64,000 nt of DNA from Pseudoneurospora amorphoporcata (taxonomy: Eukaryota; Ascomycota; Sordariomycetes; Sordariales; Sordariaceae), in assembly GCA_033297205.1 (NCBI GenBank), contig MU859129.1:86492-150491 (forward strand), given 5' to 3'. Positions 44,352 to 55,409 of the stretch are shown piece by piece. A model generated the notes under the pieces. That model did no database searches. It had not been told where the DNA came from and saw only the letters and a program-made list of their open reading frames with translations. How positions within the stretch are numbered: position 1 is the first letter of the stretch; each line of letters starts with the position of its first letter. The position numbers were made by a program, and so were the translations under genes.

Positions 44352-45531
44352 CTAAAGGTAACGTTGTGATGGTCGAGAGTCCATGATGCGGGGAAAGGAG
44401 GGAGAGCTGCTTGTCGAGATTATCTCGTCGCCCGTGTACTGGTCGTTGCCTTTCCAGATCTGCCTATCCAGTACGGTGGCTTTGGTAGAGGTACCTTGGC
44501 CACTCGAGACCTCAAAATAGAAGACCCAGGAGGGCCTGAGATCGGGGACCAACCTCAATCCAGCCCGCTGCATGGAGATCTTCAACCAGTTAGTTGTCAG
44601 GACTGATGCATGGTTTGTGTCAGGCGTCGTACACGGCTTGTAATTGAGGAGGCTGGTGTGCGTCTTGGCCATCAGTTCGGCGGCGTTGATCCACTCGTGA
44701 AGCCTTCGGGTGTCGGACGGTTGAGGACAAATCTGCTGTAAACCGGGGTAGAGGCCAACGAAGACTTGAGCCTTGAGCTGGGCGTCTGCTGTAATGCCGA
44801 GTGCTTTGGCGAGCCGCATACGGGTCATTGCGTAGGCTCTGAATGACTTGCCGTTGAGGCAATCCTCCATTGATGCGGAGAACAGCGTAGGCAACGAATG
44901 TCAAAGATGTGATGATGTTGTTGATTGATCAGAGATCTGCTCTGACGGGTGCGTCGTTGACGCAACTATAAATACATGCAGCGGGGGCGCATGTGAGCGC
45001 TTGCCCTGTCTCAAACAGAGCAAAGAAGGCATGGTCCTCCCTCAAGGGAAACCATGCATCAAGGGCCGAGCAGCTTCTCCGAGTCGTTCAAGGGAACCGG
45101 CTTATTGTACCGATTGCGGTTGGTCGGAAAGCCGAGGAACTATCCCGAGAACTGAAGGGAAACGTATGGGGCGGCAGGCTTTGCTCTGCGCCTGGCAACG
45201 AGCACAGATGTTGCCTGAGTCCTCGGTCTGGATATAACAAAGTAAAAGAGGGTCCAAGTAGACAGTTGTCGAGCATTGTAGGTAGGGAGCGCCCTCTCCG
45301 TCCTGGACGAACCGACGAGTTAGTACTGACTCGCCGCCAAGCATACATGGGTAGAGGGCGAGATGATTTATTGGGACCTAAGTGAAGGGGAATCCCTTCG
45401 CGGGGTCGAAAGAGTAGCGGCGAAGAACCCTTTCGGGTGATAGTATACGGGAAGCCCACGACAGCACGAGGGAACTCGCTACCGTCGGAAGGACCGTCGT
45501 ATACGGGTATGCGTCGCAGTAGGTCAGCCAT
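44352..45531 (-). pseudogene. Gag-like retroelement relic
   Basis: Minus-strand fragments in successive frames. First is a start-like MADLLRRIPVYDGPSDGSEF near 45531. Then comes a cysteine cluster CARCQAQSKAC near 45150. Last is an open frame 44894-44352 with a helical capsid-like region (AYAMTRMRLAKALGITADAQ, AQVFVGLYPGLQQICPQPSD, LHEWINAAELMAKTH). The last block has the length and helix pattern of the C-terminal half of Ty3-type Gag capsid proteins. No reverse transcriptase, integrase or LTR pair was found nearby, so it is a fragment. Family assignment is by pattern only. Confidence 0.4.
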
Positions 45532-45696
45532 GGCGGCAGTCGTGCGGCGTGAAGATGAGGAAAGAAGTTTCCACGAGATGGGAGTTGAAGAAGGAGGAGA
45601 GAGGTTGCCATAAGTGGTCTCGAACATATGGAGATAGTAAGGAGAATTGGAATTGTCAACGGTCGGGGGTAGTAATCCCAGTTGCTCATACGAGCT

Positions 45697-47452
45697 TTAG
45701 CCCTCATCCTTGGTAATCCCTAACCCAACCAACACCACCGTCGCCACATCCATAACCACAACCAACACCCACAACAACCACGCCACACTCGCTGTCGCAA
45801 GGTTATTCTTCATATCCACCATGCCCGTTTCTGCTCCTCCATCGTCCCCATCCTCAGCGGGAACCATCATATACTTGCCCCGACAGGTATACCACACAAC
45901 CGGAAACGTGATCGGAATCAGGGCAATAGCCAACAAGTAATTACACGTCAACAACGCTTTACTCAGCCCCTCTTTCCCTACAGCCAGGGCAATCACCAGC
46001 GCCGGAACGATCGCCACGCATCTCGTGATTAATCTCCTCAGAAAGGGGTTGAGCCGAATATCCAAGGCCCCTTCCATGATGATTTGTCCGGACATGGTGG
46101 AGACTATGCCCGCTGAGATACCGGAGAAGAGGAGAGAAACGGCGAACATGATTCCTGCCGCGGGGGCGATGGAGGTTCTGAACAGAGCATAAAGGGAGTA
46201 CAGGTCTTCGGAGATTTCTCTTTCTTCCTCCTCCTCTGGGGCGTTTTTGGTGTAAAAAGCCGAGCCGGCGATGACCAAGAGGGCCGAGTTGACGAAGATG
46301 GCGACGGTGAACAAGGTGAAGGTTAGTTCGGCGACGGAGTAGCCTAGGCAGGACTTGATGGCGCGGAGGGAGGGGCGGTAGGTTTGGAGAGTCTCGTGGC
46401 TGGAGCTGGGCGATGATGATTGTGACTGGCGGGTAGAAGAACCAGAAGGAAGACTTCGCTTTGCGTCGTAATGGTACAGCCTTGCGCGGGAAAGGGATGT
46501 GCCGACGTAAAGCGCATGCGGCATGAGCGTGCCGCCCAGTATGGCGCACGAGGCGTACAGACCCGTATCGACGAATATGTCGCGCGAGGGAACGTACCCC
46601 CGCAGAATCTCGCGCGTGGTTCCGGTGCTGTGGTCGACCATGGAGAGGGCGATGCAGATGGTGACGAAGACGACCATGACAAGCACGGAAACGAAGGCCT
46701 CCAAGATGCGCACCCGACGGAGCTCGCCTGTGTCGGTGTAGAAGAGGAGGACGAGCAGGGTCTCAACCACGGAGATGACGCAGGCGGCGGCGAGCGGGAG
46801 CTTGGGGATGAGGATGTTCAGAGCAATGGCGGTGCCGATGACTTGGCCTAGGTCCGTGGCTATGATAGAGGCTTCGGCGACCACGTAGAGGGAGAGATCC
46901 AGCCAGCGCGGGAGCCAGCGCCGGTTCATTTGGGCTAGGTCCATGCCGGTTACGGTGCCGAGTTTTACGCAGAGGGACTGGAGGAGGGTGAGCAAAGGGT
47001 GAATTTCGGGGGGGTTTGCTGATAAGACTTACTTGGATATAGATGGCTATCAAATTGGAGACCAACACCATGAAGAGCAGTTTATACTGGAATTCAGCAC
47101 CAGCCGAGATGGCTGTTTGGTAGTTATCCGGATCAACATAGGCAACGCTGATGACAGCACCGGGACCTAGGAATTTGAAGAAGTTACAGATCTTGGAGCC
47201 TATCGACGCAGGTTCCGAACAAGACGGTGGTGGTCGAGGTTGGTATACCGGCGGGGGAGAATGGCGGTTCGGTCTCAGTCCGAACCATGTCCGCAGGCCG
47301 GCAACCCATAGTCGTTGGGTCTCTTGGCTATAAACAGAGGGAGAGACTTGGGCGGTTGACACTTTCTTTTCGTCCTGCTCATAGTTGTTGGCGGTTGAGG
47401 TTCCTGGGAAAGGTCGAAAGTCAATGCTACTGCGGTCCATCGTACAAGCCAT
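45697..47452 (-). CDS. NRAMP-family divalent metal transporter (Smf type)
   Basis: Proton-coupled importer of Mn2+ and other divalent metals, at the plasma or endosomal membrane. Two exons: 47452-47033 and 46977-45697, with intron 47032-46978 (donor GTAAGT). The join reads IAIYIQSLCVKLGTVTG, matching yeast Smf1. The NRAMP signature in TM1 is VISVAYVDPDNYQTAISAGA; TM6 has GGTLMPHALYVG with the metal-binding Met-Pro-His. Around eleven hydrophobic segments follow, with a poly-Ser loop after TM6 and an acidic loop before TM7. In the DPGN motif the glycine is replaced by aspartate (DPDN), while the metal-binding Asp and Asn are kept. The start is uncertain: I prefer ATG 47452 (MACTMDRSS). A longer frame reaches 47599 but its extra residues look untranslated. 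It diverges from a Ca2+/cation exchanger. Confidence 0.88.
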
Positions 47453-48521
47453 TGTGATGGCTGGCCTGAGCAATGATGGAAGGAAAGGGGGCGGATGGAT
47501 ATCAACACTAGCTGACAGAGAGGAAGGCCACGGCATATTATACATCAGACACTGTCGTGAGAATGGAGCTTCCCGCCCATAACCGCAGAAGGCCAGCAAC
47601 TCGCATTCTGCCAGAGGTCTAGGGCTGAAGATGGATTTCTTGTTAACTTGCTATGAGAGAAAGTTAGCATCTTGTGGTGATGAATGGCGTTTTTGCCGGT
47701 AGCTGATGGGTTGATTGCTACCAGGGTGCATAAGCCACCTTGGAATTAAGGGGACCTCAAATATTGAGTTGATGGGTGCCGTGAGAAGTGTCTTTTTCTG
47801 CAGAGATAGCACAAGTCGGCTATTTTTGCTTCTTGAACATGGATTATCGTCTACCAAGATGTCTTGAAAGCAAACAGTTGGCTGACCAAGGTGATGGGAG
47901 GATGCATTCCAAGATGAACATGTGCATGTCTTGCTCGGATCATGCCGCTAAGAGTATGGCAGTTGAGGTGAGCCTCACTTGGAGTGAACCAGCCAATTGC
48001 GGGATAAAAGAATCCGATGTTCTGGAAGGAAAGGTATGTAAATGTAAGTATGAAAGAGATCAAGATGGTGTGAAGTGGTGATGATAAGACGATGTTCCTG
48101 CAGGGCTAACAGCTCTACAAACGCGGTTAGTAACCGCGTGCATTCAGCCCGCCACAAGTTCCATCACCACAACACCATTGCGCCGATGGAGGGGAGGTTA
48201 CTAAGGTATCATGCGGTCAGCTTGCCTGGAACCAAGGAAAAAACCGAGAGCAATCACCATGGTGGCGCTGCTGGTACCAAATTGGGGGTGATAAATGCCG
48301 TTCGCAGTGGAATTAGTTGGGGAAAGGCGACGACGCAATTGGCCCCGCGGCATTCATTACAGCAGAGGAAAGCGCCAACAAACGGAAGTGTCGGAAAGTG
48401 ATGCAAGGGATTTAAATGCAATCCCATATGCATTAATCGAATATGTCGTCCTTGATTCAAATCCCGGATTAACTCGAGTGTTTTCGTTTCTTAAAACTTG
48501 CACCACCACCATCCGCCCACC
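47453..48521. promoter_or_regulatory. divergent promoter region of two cation transporters
   Basis: About 1.07 kb between the NRAMP and exchanger start codons. No protein-like frame. I did not identify a binding site with confidence. Confidence 0.45.
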
Positions 48522-49667
48522 ATGGCGACCGTCGACTCTCTCCTCTTCAACATCTCCTCCTTCATCGCCGGTCTCTTCCTCCTCGAATATGGCGCCGACA
48601 AGTTCATGGATCACACGGCCATTGTCGCCAAGAGACTCAATGTCTCGCCCACCCTCGTCGGGCTCTTGACCTGCGGCGCCGAATGGGAAGAGCTGATCGT
48701 TATCGTGGTCGCTCTGAGTCAAAACAAGTCGAACATGGCTCTGGGAAACTTGATGGGCTCATCCGTTTCCAACATCCTCGGATCCTTCTCGCTAGGATTG
48801 CTGTTCATGACCAAGGCCGAATTCGATCGCAGCTCCCACATCTACTCGGCTGCTCTTGTTGGTTTGACGACAGCCTTCCTGCTCCTGCTCATTGCGCTCA
48901 AGGGGTCGACTTTCCAATGGGTTGGCGGTATCCTCCTTATCGTGGCCTTTGTCGTCTACGTCATCTCTGTGGCGTCTCTCATCTACCGAGGCACGCTCAC
49001 GGCCCCCGAGGACTCGGACAGCGATAGCAACAGCGATAGCAACAGCGACAGCAGTGAAAGCGACGACGACGATGCCGGTGACAGCGGCAGGGCGGGCCCC
49101 AGCGACGAAGAACAAGGATGGACTTCGGACGGGGGGTACCAACTCAACCTGCTCAAGCCTTCGTCGAACAAGAGGGCCAAAGTCATCAACAAGCGCCCAA
49201 AGACAATGCGCCATCACGTCTTCCAACTGGCCCTTGGTCTCGCTGCCCTGCTCGTCTCTAGCTACGTCATAGCACACAGCGCATCGACTATCGGTCACGA
49301 GCTGGCTCTCTCGGGCACCGTCGTCGGCACAACCATTCTTTCGCTGGCCACCACCCTCCCAGAGAAGTTCGTCGCCATTCTCGGAGGAGCACGGCACCAG
49401 CCAGGCATTATGGTTGCCAATACCGTCGGCTCCAACATCTTCCTGGTAACCCTTTGCGGAGGAGTGCTGTTTATCTGGGGAGATGCCAGTCAGCTGCAGC
49501 TTGGCTTCACCCTCTTTGAGGCTGCCGTCATGTGGTTATCTGCCGTGGTTATTTTTGGCATCGTGGTCATGGGTGGGAGACGGTGGATGGGCGTCGTCAT
49601 GCTCGTTGGCTATGTTGGCTTCTTGGTCGTGGAGATTATGAATGGCCGCGAGATTGACGAGGACTGA
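48522..49667 (+). CDS. Ca2+/cation antiporter (CaCA superfamily, sodium/calcium exchanger-like)
   Basis: Single-exon, 381 residues. Membrane antiporter with two homologous alpha-repeats. Repeat 1 spans about residues 45-90 (GLLTCGAEWEELIVIVVALS, GNLMGSSVSNILGSF). Repeat 2 spans about 264-312 (GTTILSLATTLPEKFVAILG, ANTVGSNIFLVT), with Glu281 as the expected ion ligand. Ten or so hydrophobic segments are split 5+5 by a cytosolic loop (about 160-230) made of Ser-Asp repeats and an acidic patch, plausible as a Ca2+- or phospho-regulatory loop. Repeat 1 lacks the usual Pro-Glu and has Trp-Glu-Glu, so ion preference may be altered. I start at ATG 48522 (MATVDSLLF) rather than an in-frame upstream ATG preceded by a His/Pro leader. 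The target membrane (vacuole, ER or plasma membrane) cannot be told from sequence. Confidence 0.85.
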   Translation: MATVDSLLFNISSFIAGLFLLEYGADKFMDHTAIVAKRLNVSPTLVGLLTCGAEWEELIVIVVALSQNKSNMALGNLMGSSVSNILGSFSLGLLFMTKAEFDRSSHIYSAALVGLTTAFLLLLIALKGSTFQWVGGILLIVAFVVYVISVASLIYRGTLTAPEDSDSDSNSDSNSDSSESDDDDAGDSGRAGPSDEEQGWTSDGGYQLNLLKPSSNKRAKVINKRPKTMRHHVFQLALGLAALLVSSYVIAHSASTIGHELALSGTVVGTTILSLATTLPEKFVAILGGARHQPGIMVANTVGSNIFLVTLCGGVLFIWGDASQLQLGFTLFEAAVMWLSAVVIFGIVVMGGRRWMGVVMLVGYVGFLVVEIMNGREIDED

Positions 49668-51348
49668 GCATCCGCGGAAATGTCTTTTTTCCCTTGTTGT
49701 TCACCATCATGTTGGCGTTTGGGTGGATTGATAGAGGTCGATTAGTCTCTATCTTTGCTTTCGCACTCCCCTTCCACAGTCTGTCGCACATCATCTGTCG
49801 CACAGACATGCAATGTTTGACTCCATTCAGCTCAGCGCCGCAACGCTGACCTTCGGGATCCAAACACAATCCTGGGAAGACGCCCAAGTCTAACCCATCA
49901 CAGGTAGGCGTTCCTGTAGGTCGAGATCGGTCGTGGGAAGCCAAGCTTCTTGGCCCCAGAAACAAGACTCGTCGATGGAGTTTACCCCAGACCTCCATTT
50001 TCACCATTTCCCCCAAACACAACAGCGGGAGTTTTGCTAACCCACAGACGACGGATGATCACCCCCCACACTTTTTGTTCTGCGGGGAAGTGGACTCCTC
50101 CTCAAGACCCCAACCCCAAATGGTGTCTAGTCTAGACTCTTGAAGCTGGCGACGACATTTTCCCCCTTTCTTTGTGTTACGTAGCACTTTCCCTGAATCC
50201 TACCCAATGTTCTCCCTGTTCTGATCCTTTTCTCCTCAGGCCATGCCATGGTGAAGTCAATTTAAGCGTAAAAATACCACCTGCCGAGCATCCCATAGCG
50301 TGGTCCAACCTCAGTCAACCTATCAGACGATGCGGGGTTGGCCGTTAGAGGTAATCGCTTCCATCCTTCGCTTTCGTCGCCCAGCCTTGGCTCTCTCATA
50401 TGTATCTCGGTCTCGGTCTCTCCCCCCAGGCGGGCCAGGGAGAACGAACCAGGGAGCAAGCCTGTCCGAGCCTGGAACCTGACTTGACCTGAATGTGTGG
50501 CTGGCCTGGACTCTTTTCATCCCGCCTTTTTATCCTTTCCTCCCCATGTGTTCGTTTTTTCTTTTTCGTTCATTGTTTGGTTCCTGAGATGGGAGGTAGT
50601 GTTCCTTTCTCCCGGGCTGCTTCTTGTCCCTTCTCATATGTACATTTCTCCCCATTCACGAAATGCTGGGGATGTCATTCGTCAACAGAGAACTGCCTGG
50701 GAACCCAAGGACGAGACTACAACCAAGGCAGTGTATGGCACAAGGAATGACAAAAAAGAGTCTGACGGGAAAGACCTGATAGTGGTGCCACCATCCTTCC
50801 CTTCCGCCTTCCTTTCCTCCTCCTCACTTCCCCAAACACCTATGTATATACATCGCCAAGCCCACCCATCGTTGGTTTCAATCCCTCATGCTGTACCAGC
50901 TGAGCTGTTGGCGCAGGACTAACCTTGAGAGAAAGCATGTGGTTGAGACTTGGCGCATACGATTGCGAGACATGCCATGTGGTAAGGACCCGAGACTCGG
51001 GCAGGTATTTAATCAAGTGTGTCCCCTGAAGTTATCCCCCGTGGCTCTCCCTTCCTATTCTTTCATTTTTCGCGGTCACACTTACTACAGTTGCACACGA
51101 GTCATTGCAAAGAGACCAGCAGCCCCATGATTGTTGCACAGACAGAGCAGCGCAACTTGTCGTCACACAGACACCCCTCGAGTCACCACCCCTCCAATTC
51201 AATCTCGAGTGGCACATTTCCCGCCGTCACGACGCTCCAAAATACGTATATATAATATATCTCATCAACAAAGCAAACAATCTGACCACTACCACTACGG
51301 CAACCACTTACCGACACCATCATCCTCATCAGAATACAGAAACCAACA
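49668..51348. other. intergenic region
   Basis: About 1.7 kb without a convincing gene. Open frames such as 50497-50922 have non-protein-like composition. Just before 51349 the sequence is CA-rich with a TATA-like stretch (about 51246-51262), as in a 5' UTR and promoter. Confidence 0.4.
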
Positions 51349-51675
51349 ATGTCCTGCCCATGCTCCCGTTGCTTCAGCAACCCCTCCACCCCACACTCAG
51401 AACCATCATTATCATTATCATCATCATCCTCATCATCGCCTCCCCCCTACTCTCCATCGGCCACCACTTCGCCAGCGCTGGAAACATCGCCGAGCAAGAA
51501 AATCACGGGGTTTCCGTGGTTTAGGAAGAGCAGCGGCAGCAGCGCAAACCCGCCACGGTACAGCGTGGAGAGCACGGCATCAGACCTGGTCGGCTTGTTG
51601 GGCCGGGATTCCCGTAGGACGATCACAAAACGGGACGACGCAGGAGTTGGGTCGGGGGATGCTGTTGGGAGGTGA
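51349..51675 (+). CDS. small Ser/Pro-rich protein, function unknown
   Basis: A 108-codon frame starting MSCPCSRCFSNPS. It has a Ser tract, a PPPYSP motif and a C-terminal part with FPWFRKSS and PPRYSVESTASDLVGLLGRD, then a basic tail. The upstream sequence looks like a real leader (CA-rich, ending CCAACA before the ATG). The N-terminal Cys-x-Cys-x2-Cys could be lipidated or metal-binding, but this is speculative. It could also be a chance frame. Confidence 0.4.
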   Translation: MSCPCSRCFSNPSTPHSEPSLSLSSSSSSSPPPYSPSATTSPALETSPSKKITGFPWFRKSSGSSANPPRYSVESTASDLVGLLGRDSRRTITKRDDAGVGSGDAVGR

Positions 51676-53610
51676 GGTAGTGGGAGGGAGGAAGTCAAAG
51701 GGAAAGGGGAGGTTGAGAAGAAAGGGGGAGGCTAAAGAGGAGGTCATTGACTGATGAGATGAGATGAGACACGATACACCATCCCCAAAATACCTCTAGC
51801 AGGAGAGTTGCAAAGCGGTCCGCCGCGATAAGACTGACGGCCGTTTCCGAAGGTAGGATAAGAAAGAATAAGAAAGAGCTTGGGGCTGAGCTAAGGTGTG
51901 TAGAGAATTGCGGCTCTGGCGGTATGATTTGATACTTGAAAAAATTACTATCGATTGGCGTATTCGTTCCATTCATTGCACTGCCTCTAGCACAGAGAGA
52001 TAGGCGAAAGTTGAGTTCGCGGAGGCTGTTGCTGGAAGATGTCTTCAACTGGATCCCTAGACTTGGCACAGCTCATGATCTCGCTGGTAGAGAGGTAGGC
52101 GAGAAGCCCACGTCTGAGAGCTTCATTACCGACCTATTTCGTGAGGTCCATCCTATTTTGGCCACTAAACATAGTTCCTCAAAGCGGTTAGCCAAACGCG
52201 ACACATACCATGTTAGTTGAAAGCTTTTGAGTTGCAGAAAATGCCGGGAACATCAGGCTGGAGTCTATTGATTGGCGGATCCATGATCACTGAAGGGTAG
52301 CGAAAAAGCTTGTTTGGATTGGAAGTGAATTATGAAGAAGGAAGACATATGAGAAGAGGGTGAAAGAACGGCAGGCATGGGCACGTCTACCTATAAATGG
52401 CGGAATGTCGGAAAAGCCGCGACAACCTCATATGGTCGCATAGCCATGGCATGGAACAACCCATCGGTCTGAGCCTGAATGTGCTCCTAAGTTCATGATG
52501 TAGCCCCGGCCTCCCCAGCTGTTGGGACCTGAAACTACTATGATCCTGTATTTGTCACGAATTATACCAGGGCGAGGGGTTGGTTGTAGTTTGTTCCTTT
52601 TTGGCTTCTTCCACTTCATCCTTCCAACATTGACCCTCTATTATCGTCTCCTCATTTTCTTCTCTTTTGCATCACGTTGAATGTGCACAGAAGCTTCGAC
52701 CATCCCCACCCCCGCTGCATGGTTCCCGCATTCACTTCCCTTCGAACAATTTCACCCTCCCTCGACAATCATCTTTCCTGCAACCAAAAAAGAAGGGGGG
52801 CAAATCACCAACCAAACGAGACTCCCGTTGAGGAAAAGATGCGACAAAAACGCAACGAGCCAAAAAAAAAAAAACATACAACACCAGGGATTCGCTGGTC
52901 GTCACCGACCCAACTACTAGTCTAGCCCTCACTAAGCTTATGTATGGGAGTGGGAAGGACAGGAAACGGGTCTTTTAATCACGTGGTAGGGTCAAAAAAC
53001 TGAACCACCAGCTCCCATATCCATATCGTTCGGACGGAGGCATTAGTACTCCTCGGCCCAGTTATGTGTATGCAGATGAGAGCGTGGCAAGGGAATCTCT
53101 CGCTCTTGTCTTGTTGGATCACGGTTTGTGATCCACTACGACAAACTGATCACGATGGGCCTCCTTCCTGTACCTGCCTTAACCTACCTTCTTGATCATC
53201 TGCCTGCATTAGCCTACCTCTTCCCTTCCATCTTGGCATGTCATAATCATGGTGGTTGACTTGTAACAAACTGGGGGTTAGTGAGTGTTGGTAGGAGCCG
53301 AGGGAGGGAAATGGATGGGTTGGAGATGGGTGATGTGGTTGAGGCCTTGGTGTTTGGGTCATGGCGGTCGGTTTCAAGTGGGACCGGACTGCAAATGCGG
53401 GCACAGGATCAACGTCGCTGGTGCATCAAGTGATGCCGCTGACAAGAGACAGGATAATGCAAGACGCGCCTCAGCTGCCTGCCATTCCCGCCGCCAACGT
53501 GCCTTCCCGCTTCCCGCTTGCTTCCTGCCGCTTTCGGTCCCAAATCCCCAACTTCATCCAAACCCTCCACTCTCCCTTTCCAAAACATCATGACGAAACA
53601 CATAACTCAC
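51676..53610. other. intergenic region
   Basis: About 1.9 kb. Short A-runs lie near 52863-52875. No protein-like frame, RNA gene or element was recognised. This is also where the missing exons of the DNase I-like gene would be expected, and I do not see them. Confidence 0.4.
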
Positions 53611-53820
53611 CTCCTGCATATGAATAACATCATACCCATACTGCGCAAACTTGCTTCCGATCGTTTTGGCGCTGGCCTCCTTGCCTCCTGGAACGCCGTT
53701 GGGGTTAAGGATCGCGGGCAGGCCGGCCACATTCATAGTGAGGATGGTGAAGTCGCCGGAGGTGGCAGCGGCCGCATGTGCAACCAGGGCACCGCTAGTG
53801 AGGGCGTTGGACAACTTCAT
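53611..53820 (-). pseudogene. orphan first exon of a secreted DNase I-like (endonuclease/exonuclease/phosphatase) protein
   Basis: Seventy codons from ATG 53820 to a GTGAGT donor at 53610. It has a signal peptide (MKLSNALTSGALVAHAAAA) and then the first strands of the fold, DFTILTMNVAGLPAILNP, ending YGYDVIHMQE. The final Gln-Glu is the metal-binding Glu of the EEP superfamily. The rest of the enzyme (expected to start with an Asp-Phe-Asn-Tyr-His block and to carry the Asp/His catalytic residues) is not found in the next ~700 bases on this strand. It is therefore a truncated relic, or a gene with an unusually distant second exon. Fungal homologues are secreted and usually about 300 residues. 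Confidence 0.65.
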
Positions 53821-55409
53821 TTTGAGGAACTGGATTGTTATCGACGAAATTTAAGAAGACGTGGCGTATTAAAACTATAGAGGTAAACAAACCGCGGATA
53901 AAGCTTTTTCCAAAGCACTAAGAAGATTGTTGTCTTCTAATCCTCCTCAACTCCAATGCGATGCTCAGGTGTCGTAGGCGGTGAGAGAAGAGATAGAAGA
54001 AAAGGGAGACGACATTCCAGACGACCGTCATAGGAAACGGTCGGGCATACTTCAACCCTATATCAACCATCCATATACATTCCATTTCAGGATTGACTCC
54101 AATCCCTTCACGTGTGATTCCCACCAGGAATCCCGTTCCCTTCGCTTCGTATTCCACTTTCACCCCGTCCCGGATCCATTCTTAACCGTGCCGAATGACA
54201 TCCGTCCATCGTCCACTTGCCGAGTAGAGTAGGTAAACGAGCACTTCGTTAACCGACCAAACGAACGTCGACGATTATTTTGACTAAAGAGAGATCATCA
54301 AATCATGCATCCTACATGCATCATTATTATAACGCTTCCCGAGATCTGCAAAGCCGAAGTCTCCACCCCCCTCTTCTTCTCGTTCTCGAAAGCGTGTTTC
54401 TGATATGATTTTGGTGACATCGTCAGGTACCAAGACTCGCGGAACCCGGTAAAGCATGGGTTTTGTTCACGTAACGGCTGTCTTCGTGGGATTGGGTGGA
54501 CAGATTGCAGAGTTGGAATCAGATTCCAGTTTGCTGTTTCTGTTCGTTTACTTTCTGAGGATTCAAATTTAGCGAGTATGTGTTGGGAGGACGGTAAAGT
54601 GGAAAGTCAGCGGGCAAGAATCGAGATGTCAAACTCGGAAAGGGGTTTGTTGGTGGGTCCCAGGCAGGCAATTGGGGCACTAGGCCAGAGTCACATGCTC
54701 TGTGCCGTGCCCAAACCGCACCACTTTCTAGCCTTCCAGACTCGCCAGTCTCTCCTTCTCTCGGTAGCACGAACAACATACCAAGTACCAACCGTATACA
54801 CGCTTGCTCTCGTTGTTCATGATCTCACAGTATCGCTTGGGAACTGTAGGTGCTAGTCTCGGTGGCGAACAACCTTCATTGCTTACTGTAGAACTATCTA
54901 GCTAGCTAGGCTTTCTGCTCCTTCTTATACGTTTTCCTAGAGCCATACTGGTACCGGGTTTGCTGCCCTGCTCACCATCGCGTGCGCTGCTCACCATTGT
55001 GAGCGTTGCTCACCACTGCTGTCAGTGGTCAGTCTCTTGTGGCTTGACTCTCAGGGTTACATCTAAGTTCGTGATACGTGACACGAAGAATAATACTATT
55101 TAGTATTAGTATTGTTTGAAGCATGGTTTTATTGACCACTCGTCGCCTCTAAAGCGGCGATAATAGGGGAATAGGTTAGTTCTACAAAGCCGGCTCGGCA
55201 TTACCAGGCTGAGCATTCCGCATGGTAACAGGGCTTCCAGTTACCCCGCACGAGCAGATTGAAGTGTTCCATAAGCCTCATAGCTCGTATGGATGCCTAA
55301 CGAACTATTTGTAGTTAACGAGCTTGTTTTCCCAGTGCTACGAAGCATGCCACATGCTAGCAGCTATCGGAACTTCGCGTACCTTGAAAACGAAGGCTGT
55401 TTTACATCT
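53821..55409. other. intergenic region before the cell-death cluster
   Basis: About 1.6 kb. A short internal repetition of GCTCACCA occurs three times at about 54968-55017. The frame of the next gene is open back to 55293 (39 codons), but that extension is not conserved-looking. No other feature recognised. Confidence 0.4.

Noticed and set aside
53150..53404. second exon of the DNase I-like gene containing Asn-His-His-Asp-Tyr
   Set aside because: Only a five-residue chance resemblance to the expected Asn-Tyr-His block; the surrounding sequence has no EEP-family character.
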